DNA of 11,072 bases from Acidobacteriota bacterium (GTDB lineage Bacteria; Acidobacteriota; Terriglobia; Terriglobales; Acidobacteriaceae): assembly GCA_021779695.1 (NCBI GenBank), contig JAJYAE010000136.1, positions 1-11,072 of the forward strand, in the 5' to 3' direction. The position numbers and the translations under genes were made by a program. Position 1 is the first letter of the stretch. Every line of letters begins with the position of its first letter. The notes under the pieces were generated by a model that did not search any database, was not told where the DNA came from, and saw only the letters and a program-made list of their open reading frames with translations. Below are positions 1 to 6,802 of the stretch, in pieces.

Positions 1-508
1 CACCGGCGATAACGGCTGCGGTGGAGAGCGTGTCTCCAGCCATATGGAGGAAGGCGGAACGCATGTTGACGTCGCGGGCGACGCCCCAGAGCAGCGCGGC
101 GATGACGCCGTTCATCAGGACGCCGGCGGCTGCGGTGATCATCATGATGCGGGGATGCACGGCGACTGGCGCGCTGAGGCGATGGATGGCTTCGAGGGCG
201 ATCCAGAGGGAGAGGACGATGAGGGTGGCGGCGTTGACGAAGGCGGCGAGGACGCCGGCGCGCTGATAGCCGAAGGTGCGGGTGTTGTCCGCTGGGCGCA
301 TCTGGAAGTAGACGGCGGCGAAGCTCAGCAAGAGCGCGAGGAAGTCTGAGACGTTGTGGCCGGCCTCAGAGAGCAGGGCGAGGGAGTGCGCGCGCAGCCC
401 GGCTACAAAGGTGACGACGACGTAGGCGAGCGTGACCACCAGGGAGATGCGGAGAACGGATTGTGTCCGGTTGACGCCGGGGCCCGCGGGCGCGGCATGG
501 ACATGCAT
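1..508 (-). CDS. Cation diffusion facilitator (CzcD-type) transporter, N-terminal part, cut by window edge
   Basis: The 169 visible residues are the N-terminal half of a CDF-family metal/proton antiporter of the inner membrane, probably exporting Zn2+ (perhaps Cd2+ or Co2+). Seen directly: hydrophobic segments near residues 19-38, 52-69, 84-106 and 120-144, and the start of a fifth near 153. The two metal-site motifs of the family are present: H51-x3-D55 (SEAGHNVSDF) in TM2 and H155-x3-D159 (HMAGDT) in TM5. The His/Asp combination is the Zn-type arrangement in known CDFs. The stretch TFGYQRAGVLAAFVN (78-92) is also typical of CzcD-like members. The N-terminus is short and poor in histidine (MHVHAAP). 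The ATG at 508 is the first in frame after a stop and has no clear Shine-Dalgarno. The gene lies 84 bp downstream of the DUF3592-like gene on the same strand. Family assignment is secure; substrate is inferred. Confidence 0.9.
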   Translation of the reverse strand, partial: MHVHAAPAGPGVNRTQSVLRISLVVTLAYVVVTFVAGLRAHSLALLSEAGHNVSDFLALLLSFAAVYFQMRPADNTRTFGYQRAGVLAAFVNAATLIVLSLWIALEAIHRLSAPVAVHPRIMMITAAAGVLMNGVIAALLWGVARDVNMRSAFLHMAGDTLSTAAVIAG

Positions 509-514
509 AAGGGC

Positions 515-544
515 AGTGTAAATGGGTCAGAGGTGGCGTGCCAT
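515..544 (-). promoter_or_regulatory. Possible sigma70-type promoter giving a near-leaderless CDF transcript
   Basis: On the minus strand ATGGCA (539-544, 4/6 to TTGACA) is followed after 18 bp by TACACT (515-520, 4/6 to TATAAT). Only 6 bp separate TACACT from the ATG at 508, so transcription would start at or next to the start codon. This agrees with the missing Shine-Dalgarno. Both hexamers are imperfect, so the call is tentative. Confidence 0.3.
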
Positions 545-592
545 CAGCGTTTAGATCAGGGGACAGAGTGTGCAGCCTGCGCCTGGACAGGG

Positions 593-1063
593 CTAGCGGA
601 CGCGCGGCCAGCGGCGGCGGGGCTCGGCGCCGGCAAGGCCGACCGGGAGTTCGGGGAGGGTGCTGCGCAGGCCGGACCACTGCTCAGCGACGAGGATGCT
701 GTTGTGGGGGTTGCCGGGCTGGTAGCGGACGGTGCAGGGGAAACCGGCGCGGAGGTCGGCGGGGTTGAGGGCATCGCGCATGGCGGTCACGTCCTGTGAG
801 CACTCGTAATCGACGCCGCCGATGCGGTAGCTGTAGATGAGCAGGTTGCGGGTGACGCCGTCTTCGGCGGTCATCTCAGTGATATCGAGGAACATGCCGT
901 CGACGAGGCGGCCGGAGCGCGCGAGGAACTGGCGGCGGGCCTGCTCGATTTCGTCTGCGGTGAGACGGCGGCGCGTGAGGAGCCAGATGCCGGCACCCGT
1001 GAGCGCGGCGAGCAGGACCACTCCAGTGGCCGTCTCCCATGTGCGTGGATTGGTGAGGATCAT
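593..1063 (-). CDS. DUF3592-like single-pass membrane protein
   Basis: This is a 156-residue protein of unknown function. It has one N-terminal membrane segment (about residues 11-30), followed by an RRR positive-inside cluster and a soluble domain. The domain has the look of DUF3592: G51-R-L-V-D-G, a central strand pair ending in YSYRIGGVDYEC (77-88), and the motif V-R-Y-Q-P-G-N-P-H-N-S (112-122), close to the family's 'V.YdP.nP..S'. The last residues (146-156) are arginine-rich. The frame stays open upstream to 1141, but the ATG at 1063 begins directly before the membrane helix and is preferred; its ribosome-binding site is weak. The gene sits 96 bp downstream of the acyl-CoA dehydrogenase on the same strand, so co-transcription is possible. 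The family call is by pattern only and no function is claimed. Confidence 0.75.
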   Translation of the reverse strand: MILTNPRTWETATGVVLLAALTGAGIWLLTRRRLTADEIEQARRQFLARSGRLVDGMFLDITEMTAEDGVTRNLLIYSYRIGGVDYECSQDVTAMRDALNPADLRAGFPCTVRYQPGNPHNSILVAEQWSGLRSTLPELPVGLAGAEPRRRWPRVR

Positions 1064-1159
1064 CGCTGTGCGGAGCCCTGCCCCCCGGCAAGGTTCTGTC
1101 AGCTTTGAGCATATCGCAGCGGGTGCGGGTTGCAGGTGCAAGGCGCGATACGGTGATTT

Positions 1160-2323
1160 TCAACCGAGCAGGTGCCTGGCGATGGTCATGAGCTGCATGT
1201 TGGAGGTGCCTTCGTAGATCTTGCCTACTTTGGCGTCGCGATAGTATTTCTCCGCAGGGTAGTCGCGGACGAAGCCGTTGCCGCCGAAGATTTCCACGCA
1301 CTGGCTGGCGACGCGCTCGGCCACCTGCGAGGCGAAGAGCTTGGTCATGGCGGCTTCTTTCACGTAGGGCTGTCCGGCGTCTTTGAGGCGGGCCGCGTTG
1401 TAGACGAGGAGCCGTGTGGCTTCGATGTCGGTGGCCATCTGCGCGAGAGCAAACTGCACGGCCTGGAACTCGGCGATGGGCTTGCCGAACTGGCGGCGCT
1501 CCTTGGCATAGCGGGCGGCGTGGCCCCATGCGCCTTCGGCGAGGCCGAGCATTTGCGCACCGATGCCGATGCGGCCTTCATTCAACGTTTCGATGGCAAT
1601 TTTGTAGCCTTTGCCGGGCTCGCCGAGGAGGTTTTCGGCGGGGATTTCGCAGTTGTCGAAGAGGAGCTCGCAGGTGCTGCTGGCGCGGATGCCGAGCTTG
1701 TCCTCCTTGTGGCCGACGGTGAAGCCGGGCGTGTCCTTTTCGACGAGGAAGGCGGTGATGCCGCGATAGCCGGCGGCGGGGTCGAGCGTGGCGAAGACGA
1801 TGAAGAGTCCGGCCTCGCGCGCGTTGGAGATCCAGAGCTTGCGGCCATTGAGGCGGTAGCCGGCGGCGGTGGCTTCGGCGCGGGTCTGCAGGGCAAAGGC
1901 GTCGGAGCCTGAGCCGGCTTCACTGAGAGCGTAAGCGCCGGGAGTGCTGGTGGCCAGGCGGGGCAGCCATTGGCTCTTCTGCGCGTCAGTTGCCCAGCGG
2001 CGGATGGCGTTGACGACGAGGGTGTTGTGGACATCGACAAGGACGGCGACGGCGGGGTCCACTGTGGAGATGGCCTCGATGGCGAGGACGGAGTCAAAGA
2101 AGGTGCCGGCGGCGCCACCGTGTTCTTCGGAAACCTCGATGCCCATGAGACCGAGTTCAAAGAGGTGGCGGAGGATGGAGGGGTCGAAGTGCTGCTCGTC
2201 ATCCATAGTGCGGACGAGGGGTGCGATGGTCTTCTGCGCGAAGTCGAGAACGGTGGAGTAAAAGAGATGCTCTTCCTCTGAGAGGAGGGTGAGCGGCGAG
2301 CAGGTGGCGATCGAGTTGGGCAC
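1160..2323 (-). CDS. Short/branched-chain acyl-CoA dehydrogenase
   Basis: A cytosolic FAD flavoenzyme that oxidises short or 2-methyl-branched acyl-CoA to the trans-2-enoyl-CoA and passes electrons to electron-transfer flavoprotein, as in fatty-acid and isoleucine/valine breakdown. From the preferred start it is 387 residues, normal for the family. Signatures seen: YALSEAGSGSD (131-141), WISN (164-167), LNEGRIGIGAQMLGLAEG (247-264), ERRQFGKPIAEFQ (275-287), IFGGNGF (345-351) and IYEGTSNMQL (369-378), whose glutamate E371 is the expected catalytic base. The sequence resembles human ACADSB along its length (for example DVHNTLV, RASSTCELLF), which favours a short/branched substrate over long-chain ones. 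Start: GTG at 2323, because AAGGAG lies 8 bp upstream; an in-frame GTG at 2344 has no such site. No ETF or thiolase genes are adjacent, so the pathway is not set by context. Confidence 0.95.
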   Translation of the reverse strand: MPNSIATCSPLTLLSEEEHLFYSTVLDFAQKTIAPLVRTMDDEQHFDPSILRHLFELGLMGIEVSEEHGGAAGTFFDSVLAIEAISTVDPAVAVLVDVHNTLVVNAIRRWATDAQKSQWLPRLATSTPGAYALSEAGSGSDAFALQTRAEATAAGYRLNGRKLWISNAREAGLFIVFATLDPAAGYRGITAFLVEKDTPGFTVGHKEDKLGIRASSTCELLFDNCEIPAENLLGEPGKGYKIAIETLNEGRIGIGAQMLGLAEGAWGHAARYAKERRQFGKPIAEFQAVQFALAQMATDIEATRLLVYNAARLKDAGQPYVKEAAMTKLFASQVAERVASQCVEIFGGNGFVRDYPAEKYYRDAKVGKIYEGTSNMQLMTIARHLLG

Positions 2324-2331
2324 GCGGGCTT

Positions 2332-2337
2332 CTCCTT
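2332..2337 (-). promoter_or_regulatory. Ribosome-binding site of the acyl-CoA dehydrogenase gene
   Basis: AAGGAG on the minus strand, 8 bp before the GTG at 2323. It decides the start in favour of 2323 over the in-frame GTG at 2344, which has only pyrimidine-rich sequence upstream. Confidence 0.7.
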
Positions 2338-2349
2338 GGCGCACCGGGC

Positions 2350-2358
2350 AGTGTAGCA
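2350..2358 (-). promoter_or_regulatory. Possible extended -10 element for the acyl-CoA dehydrogenase gene
   Basis: The minus strand reads TGCTACACT: a TGn extension followed by TACACT (4/6 to TATAAT). Transcription would begin near 2343, giving a leader of about 20 nt with the Shine-Dalgarno inside it. No good -35 hexamer is visible, so confidence is low. Confidence 0.3.
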
Positions 2359-2385
2359 GACGGGCGATTGCGGAGGCGCGGCAAG

Positions 2386-2418
2386 CAAAAGGGGCAGACG
2401 CCTTGCGGCCTCTGCCCC
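2386..2418 (-). terminator. Rho-independent terminator after the S53 protease gene
   Basis: On the minus strand an 8-bp perfect stem (GGGGCAGA/TCTGCCCC), a G-G mismatch and a further 3-bp stem (GCC/GGC) close a GCAA tetraloop. The hairpin is followed at once by TTTTG. It begins 22 bp after the protease stop codon and insulates the acyl-CoA dehydrogenase gene downstream. Confidence 0.9.
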
Positions 2419-2440
2419 TGATGTGAAGAGCCCCTTTTGT

Positions 2441-5404
2441 TTAGTCGATCACGAAGGTGAAGGTGGTTTTGCCGGAGATGGACTTGGACGTTGTGTCCAC
2501 GCCCGAGATGGTCATGGTGTAAGTGCCCTTGGCAGGATTGGAAGGCCCGCTGTAACCGCCGCCACAGGCTGAGATGGCAAAGCCGGCCACCATCAGAGCG
2601 AGGACCATGGTGAGGTTGCGGAGGTTGCGCGATTTGCGGCCGAGGAAGCCGATGAGCAGGAGACCGGCAAGTACAAGGCCTTCCGGCATCGGGCTGGGTT
2701 TCTTGTTCTGCGAGGTGTTGACTCCGGCTGCTCCGCTCATGCGATGCCACTTACCGTGCTGGGAATAGAAGCCGTAGCCATAGCCGTATGGATAGCCGCC
2801 CGTGGAGGCGCAGTCGGCTGCGTTGGTGTCGAGGCTGAGGGAGACGCTGCCCGCGCTGGTGCCGTTGATCTGGACGGAGCCGTCGCCGTTGCTGAGGGAT
2901 GAGGAGAACTGGTAGCAGAGGTTCTGCAGGGCACTGTTGTTGCTGGACGAGAAGCTGACGTCGACGGTGCCCTTGTAACCACCGGCGGGGGTCACAGTGA
3001 TGGTTTCAGTGCCCGAGGTGCCCTGGGAGACGGTGAGCGTGGCGGGTGCGGCTGCGATCGTGATGCCGGGTGTGGTGGTGCCGCCGGTGCCTCCGACGGT
3101 TAGCTGAATGACGCCGACCGAGGCTGCATGCATGGTGTCACCCGCGTACTGGGCGAGGATCTGGTGAATGCCGGAGGTGCTGAAGTTGGCGGTGTAGGTC
3201 AGCGTGCCGCCTGAGGACAAGGCTTGTGCCGCTACGGTGGTGCCGCCGTTGCTGGTGCCACCGTCAATCTGGAGGGTGACGTTGCCGGTCGGCGTGGTAC
3301 CGCCGGTGGTGGACGCCACGGTAATGGTGACGGTGTCAGCGGTGCTGACGTTGGGTGTTGCGGTGGCGGCGGTAAGGGTGGTGGTCGTAGTGATCAGCGT
3401 GGTAGCGCTGCTCGTCCACGCGTTGGCCAGATTGTTGAGGTCAACTGAGCCGAGACCGGTGACGAGATCGTAGCCTGTGCCAGCGGAGTAGCCGATGGGG
3501 CCGCTGGGGCAGACGATGCTGCCGGCGAGGCAGTTGTTGTTGCCGGAGGTGATGTCGTGGAAACCGGTGGCATAGGTGCCGCTGTTGGAAGCCAGTGAGT
3601 AGAGGGCGGTATTCAGCAAGCCCTGTCCTGTCGAGTAGCCCGCCTTCTCATTGAGGATGGCGACCATACCGGCGAAGATGGGCGCGGCGAAGCTGGTGCC
3701 GCCAGCGACGGTGAGGTAGCCTGTGGCGCTGTCGCGGAAGCCCTGGTTGCAGCTATTTTGCTGGGCCGGATTGGTGCTGCCGGTTGGCGGTGTGTACCAG
3801 TCCGAGGAATCGCTGGTGCAGTAGAGGTAGCCGGGCAGGTTGGGCGAGGAGTAGAGAGAGACGTCCGGGACGTCGCGTTTGTTGTCCTGAGGAATGCCGG
3901 GGACGCCGGTCTGCCAGGTGGGCTTGGAGGTGTAAAGGGTGCTGACGCCGCCGCCGGAAGAACTGAGGCAGCCGATGGGGTTGTTGCTTGCGTCCGTGCA
4001 ACCGCTGGTGGTGTCGTCATTCCAGGCGTTTTCCGGGATGTACTGGGTGGCTGAGACGACCAGGTCTGTGGAGCCGCTGGCGGCGGTCCAGTAGGTACCC
4101 ACTTGGTCGTCCGCGGACGGAATTGAAGATCCGCCGACACCCGTGACGTACTGGCTACTGGCGGGGTAGTTAACGGAGAGAGAGGTTTGCTGCGCGGTGG
4201 ACAGGCTGGTGATGCCATAGCAGGAGGTAGAGCCCTGGTCCCCGGAGGACGCGATGAAGGTCTGGCCCTGGCTGGCGGCCTGGGAGGCAATGGATTCAAG
4301 CTGCGTGGTCTCCGTGGAGGTCAGTCCGAGCTCACAGGCGCCGTAGCTGAGGGTCATGATGTTGGCGATGCGCTGGTCGACGGCGTACTGCGCGGAGTCG
4401 AAGACGCCGTAGTTGGTGTTGCTGCCGGTGTAGACGAAGAAGACGGTGGCGCCGTAGGCCGTGGCGCCTGACCATTCGAGGTCGAGGTCGGATTCGCCTT
4501 CATCTCCTGGGGAAAAGGCCGGCGTACCGGAGCCAGGTACGAGAACCTGGACGGGGTCATTGACGGTGAGGCCGGAGGCAGTCCAGAAGTTGTGGAGGTC
4601 CGAGACGGAGATTTCTGACTGGCCGAGGACGGCGATGGACTGGCCGGTACCGGTAATTCCACCGCCGGTGAGAGCCTTCATGTCGTAGGTCGTCTGAATG
4701 TCGCCAGGGCTGAAGAAAACGTGGCCGGTGGTTCCGGAGGTAAAGCTGGGGGCCGCGGCGAGGGCATTGCGCTTGATGACGTGTGCCTGGGGCCGGAAAG
4801 TGTCGAGATTGCCGACGTTGAGGACGATGCCGGAAAGGGCGGCCGGTATGCTGAGGCGCGTAGAGGGGGCAAAATTCTTGGCGCCGCCGGGGTTGTTATA
4901 GAAGTGCATCTGGGTCTGGAAGGTCTGCTCGACCTGTCCGACGGTTCCGGAGAAATGGATCATGTTGTGGCTGCGGGAGACTGAGTCAATGGAAAAGCCC
5001 TGATCCTGGAGCCAGCTTACGACCTTGTCGAGGTCAGCCTGAGCCATACCGAAGCGGACGGCATACTCATCCGGCGTCAGCCACTTGTGATAGAGGGGTG
5101 ACGTGGGAGTTTGCTGGGCGACAAGAAGGGCCTGCAGGTCTGCCTCCTGCTGCGGGCTGCGCTTGAAGAAGATGCTCATTCCGTGCAAGGGATAGTTGGC
5201 GGGCATGCGGCCGGCATCAAGCGCCGGGATGGCCATCGGTCGCAGGGAGCCTTTGAGGGGCGTCATCTGGGCACTGGAAATCTCAGATTGGATGCGGATG
5301 GCAGGAGCCTGCGCCTGGAGCGAGCCGGGGGCGCACGCGACGGCGGCCACCAGCAAGCTGACTCCGAGCCACATTTGCGAAGGGATTGCGAGCCTAGTCT
5401 TCAT
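2441..5404 (-). CDS. Secreted S53 (sedolisin/kumamolisin-type) serine-carboxyl protease with Ig-like domains
   Basis: A 987-residue exported, probably acid-active endopeptidase. Order: signal peptide (1 to about 33, K/R start, WLGVSLLVAAVAC core, AQA at 31-33); pro-kumamolisin activation domain (about 45-200); S53 catalytic domain (about 220-663); a Thr-rich linker; two Ig-like domains (about 678-770 and 780-865); a Gly/Tyr-rich stretch; and a two-helix C-terminus. The catalytic set looks intact: E304 and D308 (GESDLD), oxyanion D389 (SSGDQG) and nucleophile S571 (GGTSFAAP). Calcium-site residues HDITSGN (616-622) and GYDLVTGLG (644-652) are also present. The catalytic domain has eight cysteines, consistent with disulphides in a secreted protein. 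Start: ATG at 5404, with AAGGAT a few bases upstream; an in-frame TTG at 5419 is less likely. A cysteine inside the signal peptide (C24, AVAC) is only a weak lipobox. Natural substrate unknown. Confidence 0.95.
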   Translation of the reverse strand: MKTRLAIPSQMWLGVSLLVAAVACAPGSLQAQAPAIRIQSEISSAQMTPLKGSLRPMAIPALDAGRMPANYPLHGMSIFFKRSPQQEADLQALLVAQQTPTSPLYHKWLTPDEYAVRFGMAQADLDKVVSWLQDQGFSIDSVSRSHNMIHFSGTVGQVEQTFQTQMHFYNNPGGAKNFAPSTRLSIPAALSGIVLNVGNLDTFRPQAHVIKRNALAAAPSFTSGTTGHVFFSPGDIQTTYDMKALTGGGITGTGQSIAVLGQSEISVSDLHNFWTASGLTVNDPVQVLVPGSGTPAFSPGDEGESDLDLEWSGATAYGATVFFVYTGSNTNYGVFDSAQYAVDQRIANIMTLSYGACELGLTSTETTQLESIASQAASQGQTFIASSGDQGSTSCYGITSLSTAQQTSLSVNYPASSQYVTGVGGSSIPSADDQVGTYWTAASGSTDLVVSATQYIPENAWNDDTTSGCTDASNNPIGCLSSSGGGVSTLYTSKPTWQTGVPGIPQDNKRDVPDVSLYSSPNLPGYLYCTSDSSDWYTPPTGSTNPAQQNSCNQGFRDSATGYLTVAGGTSFAAPIFAGMVAILNEKAGYSTGQGLLNTALYSLASNSGTYATGFHDITSGNNNCLAGSIVCPSGPIGYSAGTGYDLVTGLGSVDLNNLANAWTSSATTLITTTTTLTAATATPNVSTADTVTITVASTTGGTTPTGNVTLQIDGGTSNGGTTVAAQALSSGGTLTYTANFSTSGIHQILAQYAGDTMHAASVGVIQLTVGGTGGTTTPGITIAAAPATLTVSQGTSGTETITVTPAGGYKGTVDVSFSSSNNSALQNLCYQFSSSLSNGDGSVQINGTSAGSVSLSLDTNAADCASTGGYPYGYGYGFYSQHGKWHRMSGAAGVNTSQNKKPSPMPEGLVLAGLLLIGFLGRKSRNLRNLTMVLALMVAGFAISACGGGYSGPSNPAKGTYTMTISGVDTTSKSISGKTTFTFVID
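2444..2698 (-). other. PEP-CTERM-like helix plus second helix with lipobox-like motif at the protease C-terminus
   Basis: The last 85 residues of the protease read, in order: PSPMPEG, a hydrophobic helix (LVLAGLLLIGFLG), RKSRNLRN, a second hydrophobic helix (LTMVLALMVAGFA), ISACGGG, and a short strand-rich tail beginning GTYTMTISG. The first block (Pro-Glu, helix, Arg/Lys cluster) imitates a PEP-CTERM sorting signal but is not terminal. ISAC at the end of the second helix resembles a lipobox far from the N-terminus. The tail probably anchors the enzyme in a membrane; this is inference. Confidence 0.55.
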
Positions 5405-5408
5405 ATTG

Positions 5409-5414
5409 ATCCTT
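5409..5414 (-). promoter_or_regulatory. Ribosome-binding site of the S53 protease gene
   Basis: AAGGAT on the minus strand, 4 bp before the ATG at 5404. It overlaps the upstream in-frame TTG reading and so supports the ATG as the real start. Confidence 0.6.
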
Positions 5415-5447
5415 ATCAAGCGTTCCGTTGCGAGTCAAAACATGCTA

Positions 5448-5470
5448 GCACGGGCAGGAATCTGCCGTGC
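5448..5470. repeat. Inverted repeat upstream of the S53 protease gene
   Basis: GCACGGGCAG, a GAAT spacer, then CTGCCGTGC: a 9-bp dyad with one unpaired G. It lies 44-66 bp before the protease start and touches TGCTAGCAT on the minus strand, which could serve as a weak extended -10. It may be an operator or a leader hairpin. The rest of the 287-bp gap to 5691 holds no convincing gene; the only other structure noticed is the short palindrome GAGGTGACCTC at 5556-5566. Confidence 0.45.
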
Positions 5471-5555
5471 CCGTTGCAGGGGGCGGTTGTCTGGCGCAGC
5501 GCGAGGGGAAGCCAGTGGGGATGGGTAAGTGATGCCACGTGCCGGTTGTGAAATT

Positions 5556-5566
5556 GAGGTGACCTC
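5556..5566. repeat. Short palindrome GAGGTGACCTC in the leader region of the S53 gene
   Basis: A perfect 5-bp dyad around a central G, about 150 bp upstream of the protease start. Operator-like in form, but short enough to arise by chance. No promoter elements at good spacing were seen beside it. Confidence 0.25.
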
Positions 5567-5691
5567 CAGAAGAAAAAGAGGATACCAACCCTTGAAGATT
5601 AGACACGAATCCCGGGCGGGAGTTGTCTGGCAAGGATCAATTTTGATGAGGCGGAAATCGTTGGAAGTAAAGGCCGGGTTCGGGAAGGGGA

Positions 5692-6678
5692 TTAGAGTTC
5701 CGCCTGGCTGCGGACGAGGGTGAGCGGAGCAGCCGGGGTGGAGCGGTGCAGGCGGCCGGGAGCGCTCCAGGCGAGGGCGAGTTTCTCCCGTTCCAGCAGC
5801 TTGTGGATCTGGGAGCGGGCGTGGTCGGCCCAGGGGCCGCTCCTGTCGAGGCGGGAATACGCCTGCCAGTGGCGGAGGGCGGCGCGGCGCTCGCCTTTGC
5901 GTTCGAAGGCGAGCGCGAGGTTGTAATGAGCGTCGGCGTAGCGGGGCGCGAGGGCGACGGCCTGCTGGTATGCGGCGATGGATTCGTCCAGGCGGCCGAG
6001 CTCGTCGAGCACGTTGCCGAGGTCAAAGAAGGCCAGGACGTAGGTTGGGTCGGCGACGGTGGCCTTGCGATAGAGCTCTTCGGCGCGGGCGTATTCGCGG
6101 AGATGGAAGTGGAGGGTTCCAAGGTTGATATAAGCCGGGGCGTAGGCGGGGGACTGGGCGAGGATTTCGCGATAGAGGGCGATGGCGCGCTGTTTTTCGC
6201 CGGATTCCTCGGCCTGGACGGCGGCAAAGAAGAGGTCATGCAGGCTTCTGCCGGGGATGTGGCGATGGTTGGCGAGGGCGAGCTCGGCCGCGGGCGGTTG
6301 ATCGAGGCGCTCGAAGTCGAAGAGAAGCTGGCGGCGGATGGGGTCGACCATGGCGCCCTGGCAGCGGAAGGCGAGACGGGAGCCGGTACGGACGACGCTG
6401 GCTTCAGCGAGCGGATTGCTCATTCCGGCGACGGCCTTCATGGCTAGAATGGAATGTCGAATGGAGGCAGCGGGAACATCTTCGTCGCGCAGGAGTCGGA
6501 GGGTTCGGAGCTGGCGAAGATCCTGAAAGGAATAAGTCTGCTGTGCGCCGATGAGTCCGGCTCTTTCCCAACCCTGAAGCTGGCGGGAGCTGATTTGCAG
6601 GATTCGCAATACATCCTGGCGGCTGTAGCTGGTCACTCTTCCATGCTCCCCTGGTTTGTCCGGACCCTTGCGGGTCAT
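5692..6678 (-). CDS. MerR-like HTH protein fused to tetratricopeptide repeats
   Basis: A 328-residue soluble protein, probably a DNA-binding regulator. Residues about 17-83 look like a MerR-type winged HTH: YSRQDVLRILQISSRQLQGWERAGLI, then a wing and YSFQDLRQLRTLRLLRDEDVPAASIRHSI, but no MerR effector cysteines. A linker (about 90-130, ending QLLFDFERLD) precedes three clear TPRs (about 146-179, 180-213, 214-247) and a partial fourth (248-277). Each has the usual small/large pattern, for example AYINLGTLHFHLREYARAEELYRKA. The TPRs probably bind a partner protein, in place of the ligand-binding or dimerisation part of ordinary MerR proteins. Start: ATG at 6678, because AGGAG lies 8 bp upstream; an ATG at 6699 has no such site. 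The gene is divergent from the PAS-GGDEF-EAL gene and may control that promoter or its own. Target and ligand are unknown. Confidence 0.88.
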   Translation of the reverse strand: MTRKGPDKPGEHGRVTSYSRQDVLRILQISSRQLQGWERAGLIGAQQTYSFQDLRQLRTLRLLRDEDVPAASIRHSILAMKAVAGMSNPLAEASVVRTGSRLAFRCQGAMVDPIRRQLLFDFERLDQPPAAELALANHRHIPGRSLHDLFFAAVQAEESGEKQRAIALYREILAQSPAYAPAYINLGTLHFHLREYARAEELYRKATVADPTYVLAFFDLGNVLDELGRLDESIAAYQQAVALAPRYADAHYNLALAFERKGERRAALRHWQAYSRLDRSGPWADHARSQIHKLLEREKLALAWSAPGRLHRSTPAAPLTLVRSQAEL

Positions 6679-6686
6679 GGACGTGG

Positions 6687-6691
6687 CTCCT
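6687..6691 (-). promoter_or_regulatory. Ribosome-binding site of the HTH-TPR gene
   Basis: AGGAG on the minus strand, 8 bp before the ATG at 6678. It selects this start over the in-frame ATG at 6699, whose upstream sequence has no purine-rich site. Confidence 0.65.
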
Positions 6692-6722
6692 GGAACCATT
6701 CTGAGGAACCGCGCTTGCTGCG

Positions 6723-6728
6723 ATTATG
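6723..6728 (-). promoter_or_regulatory. Possible -10 element of the HTH-TPR gene
   Basis: CATAAT on the minus strand (5/6 to TATAAT) would place the transcript start near 6716, about 38 nt before the ATG. The -35 position, 16-18 bp upstream, has no good hexamer but overlaps one copy of the GTGGATAAG repeat. That could suit an activator-dependent or repressed promoter. Tentative. Confidence 0.25.
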
Positions 6729-6740
6729 CCAAGGATACTC

Positions 6741-6790
6741 GTGGATAAGCAGGTACGAAACCGGGAGCAAGTAAAAAGTTGGTGGATAAG
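6741..6790. repeat. Direct repeat pair GTGGATAAG in the divergent intergenic region
   Basis: GTGGATAAG occurs at 6741-6749 and again at 6782-6790, 41 bp apart (about four helical turns, so on the same DNA face). The reverse complement, CTTATCCAC, contains 8 of 9 bases of the DnaA box TTATCCACA. The pair lies between the HTH-TPR start and the 13-bp inverted repeat. Confidence 0.5.
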
Positions 6791-6802
6791 TGGTGCATGA
6801 TT

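Noticed and set aside
44..799. Plus-strand frames opposite the CDF and DUF3592-like genes
   Set aside because: Gly/Asp/Glu-rich shadow products. The minus strand encodes clear CDF motifs and a DUF3592-like domain there.
1172..1912. 246-codon plus-strand frame opposite the acyl-CoA dehydrogenase
   Set aside because: Antisense to an acyl-CoA dehydrogenase with its whole motif set intact; the product is an Ala/Gly/Glu-rich shadow.
3353..3415. Thr-rich tract in the protease considered as a simple repeat or frameshift site
   Set aside because: It is an ordinary linker between the catalytic and Ig-like domains; the reading frame continues without disruption.
5445..5633. 62-codon minus-strand frame between the protease and the HTH-TPR gene
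   Set aside because: No recognisable motif, no good ribosome-binding site, and an unstructured Pro/Ser-rich product. It also overlaps the likely control region of the protease.
6741..6790. Replication origin suggested by the DnaA-box-like pair
   Set aside because: Only two 8/9 matches, no AT-rich unwinding region and no dnaA, dnaN or rep gene nearby.
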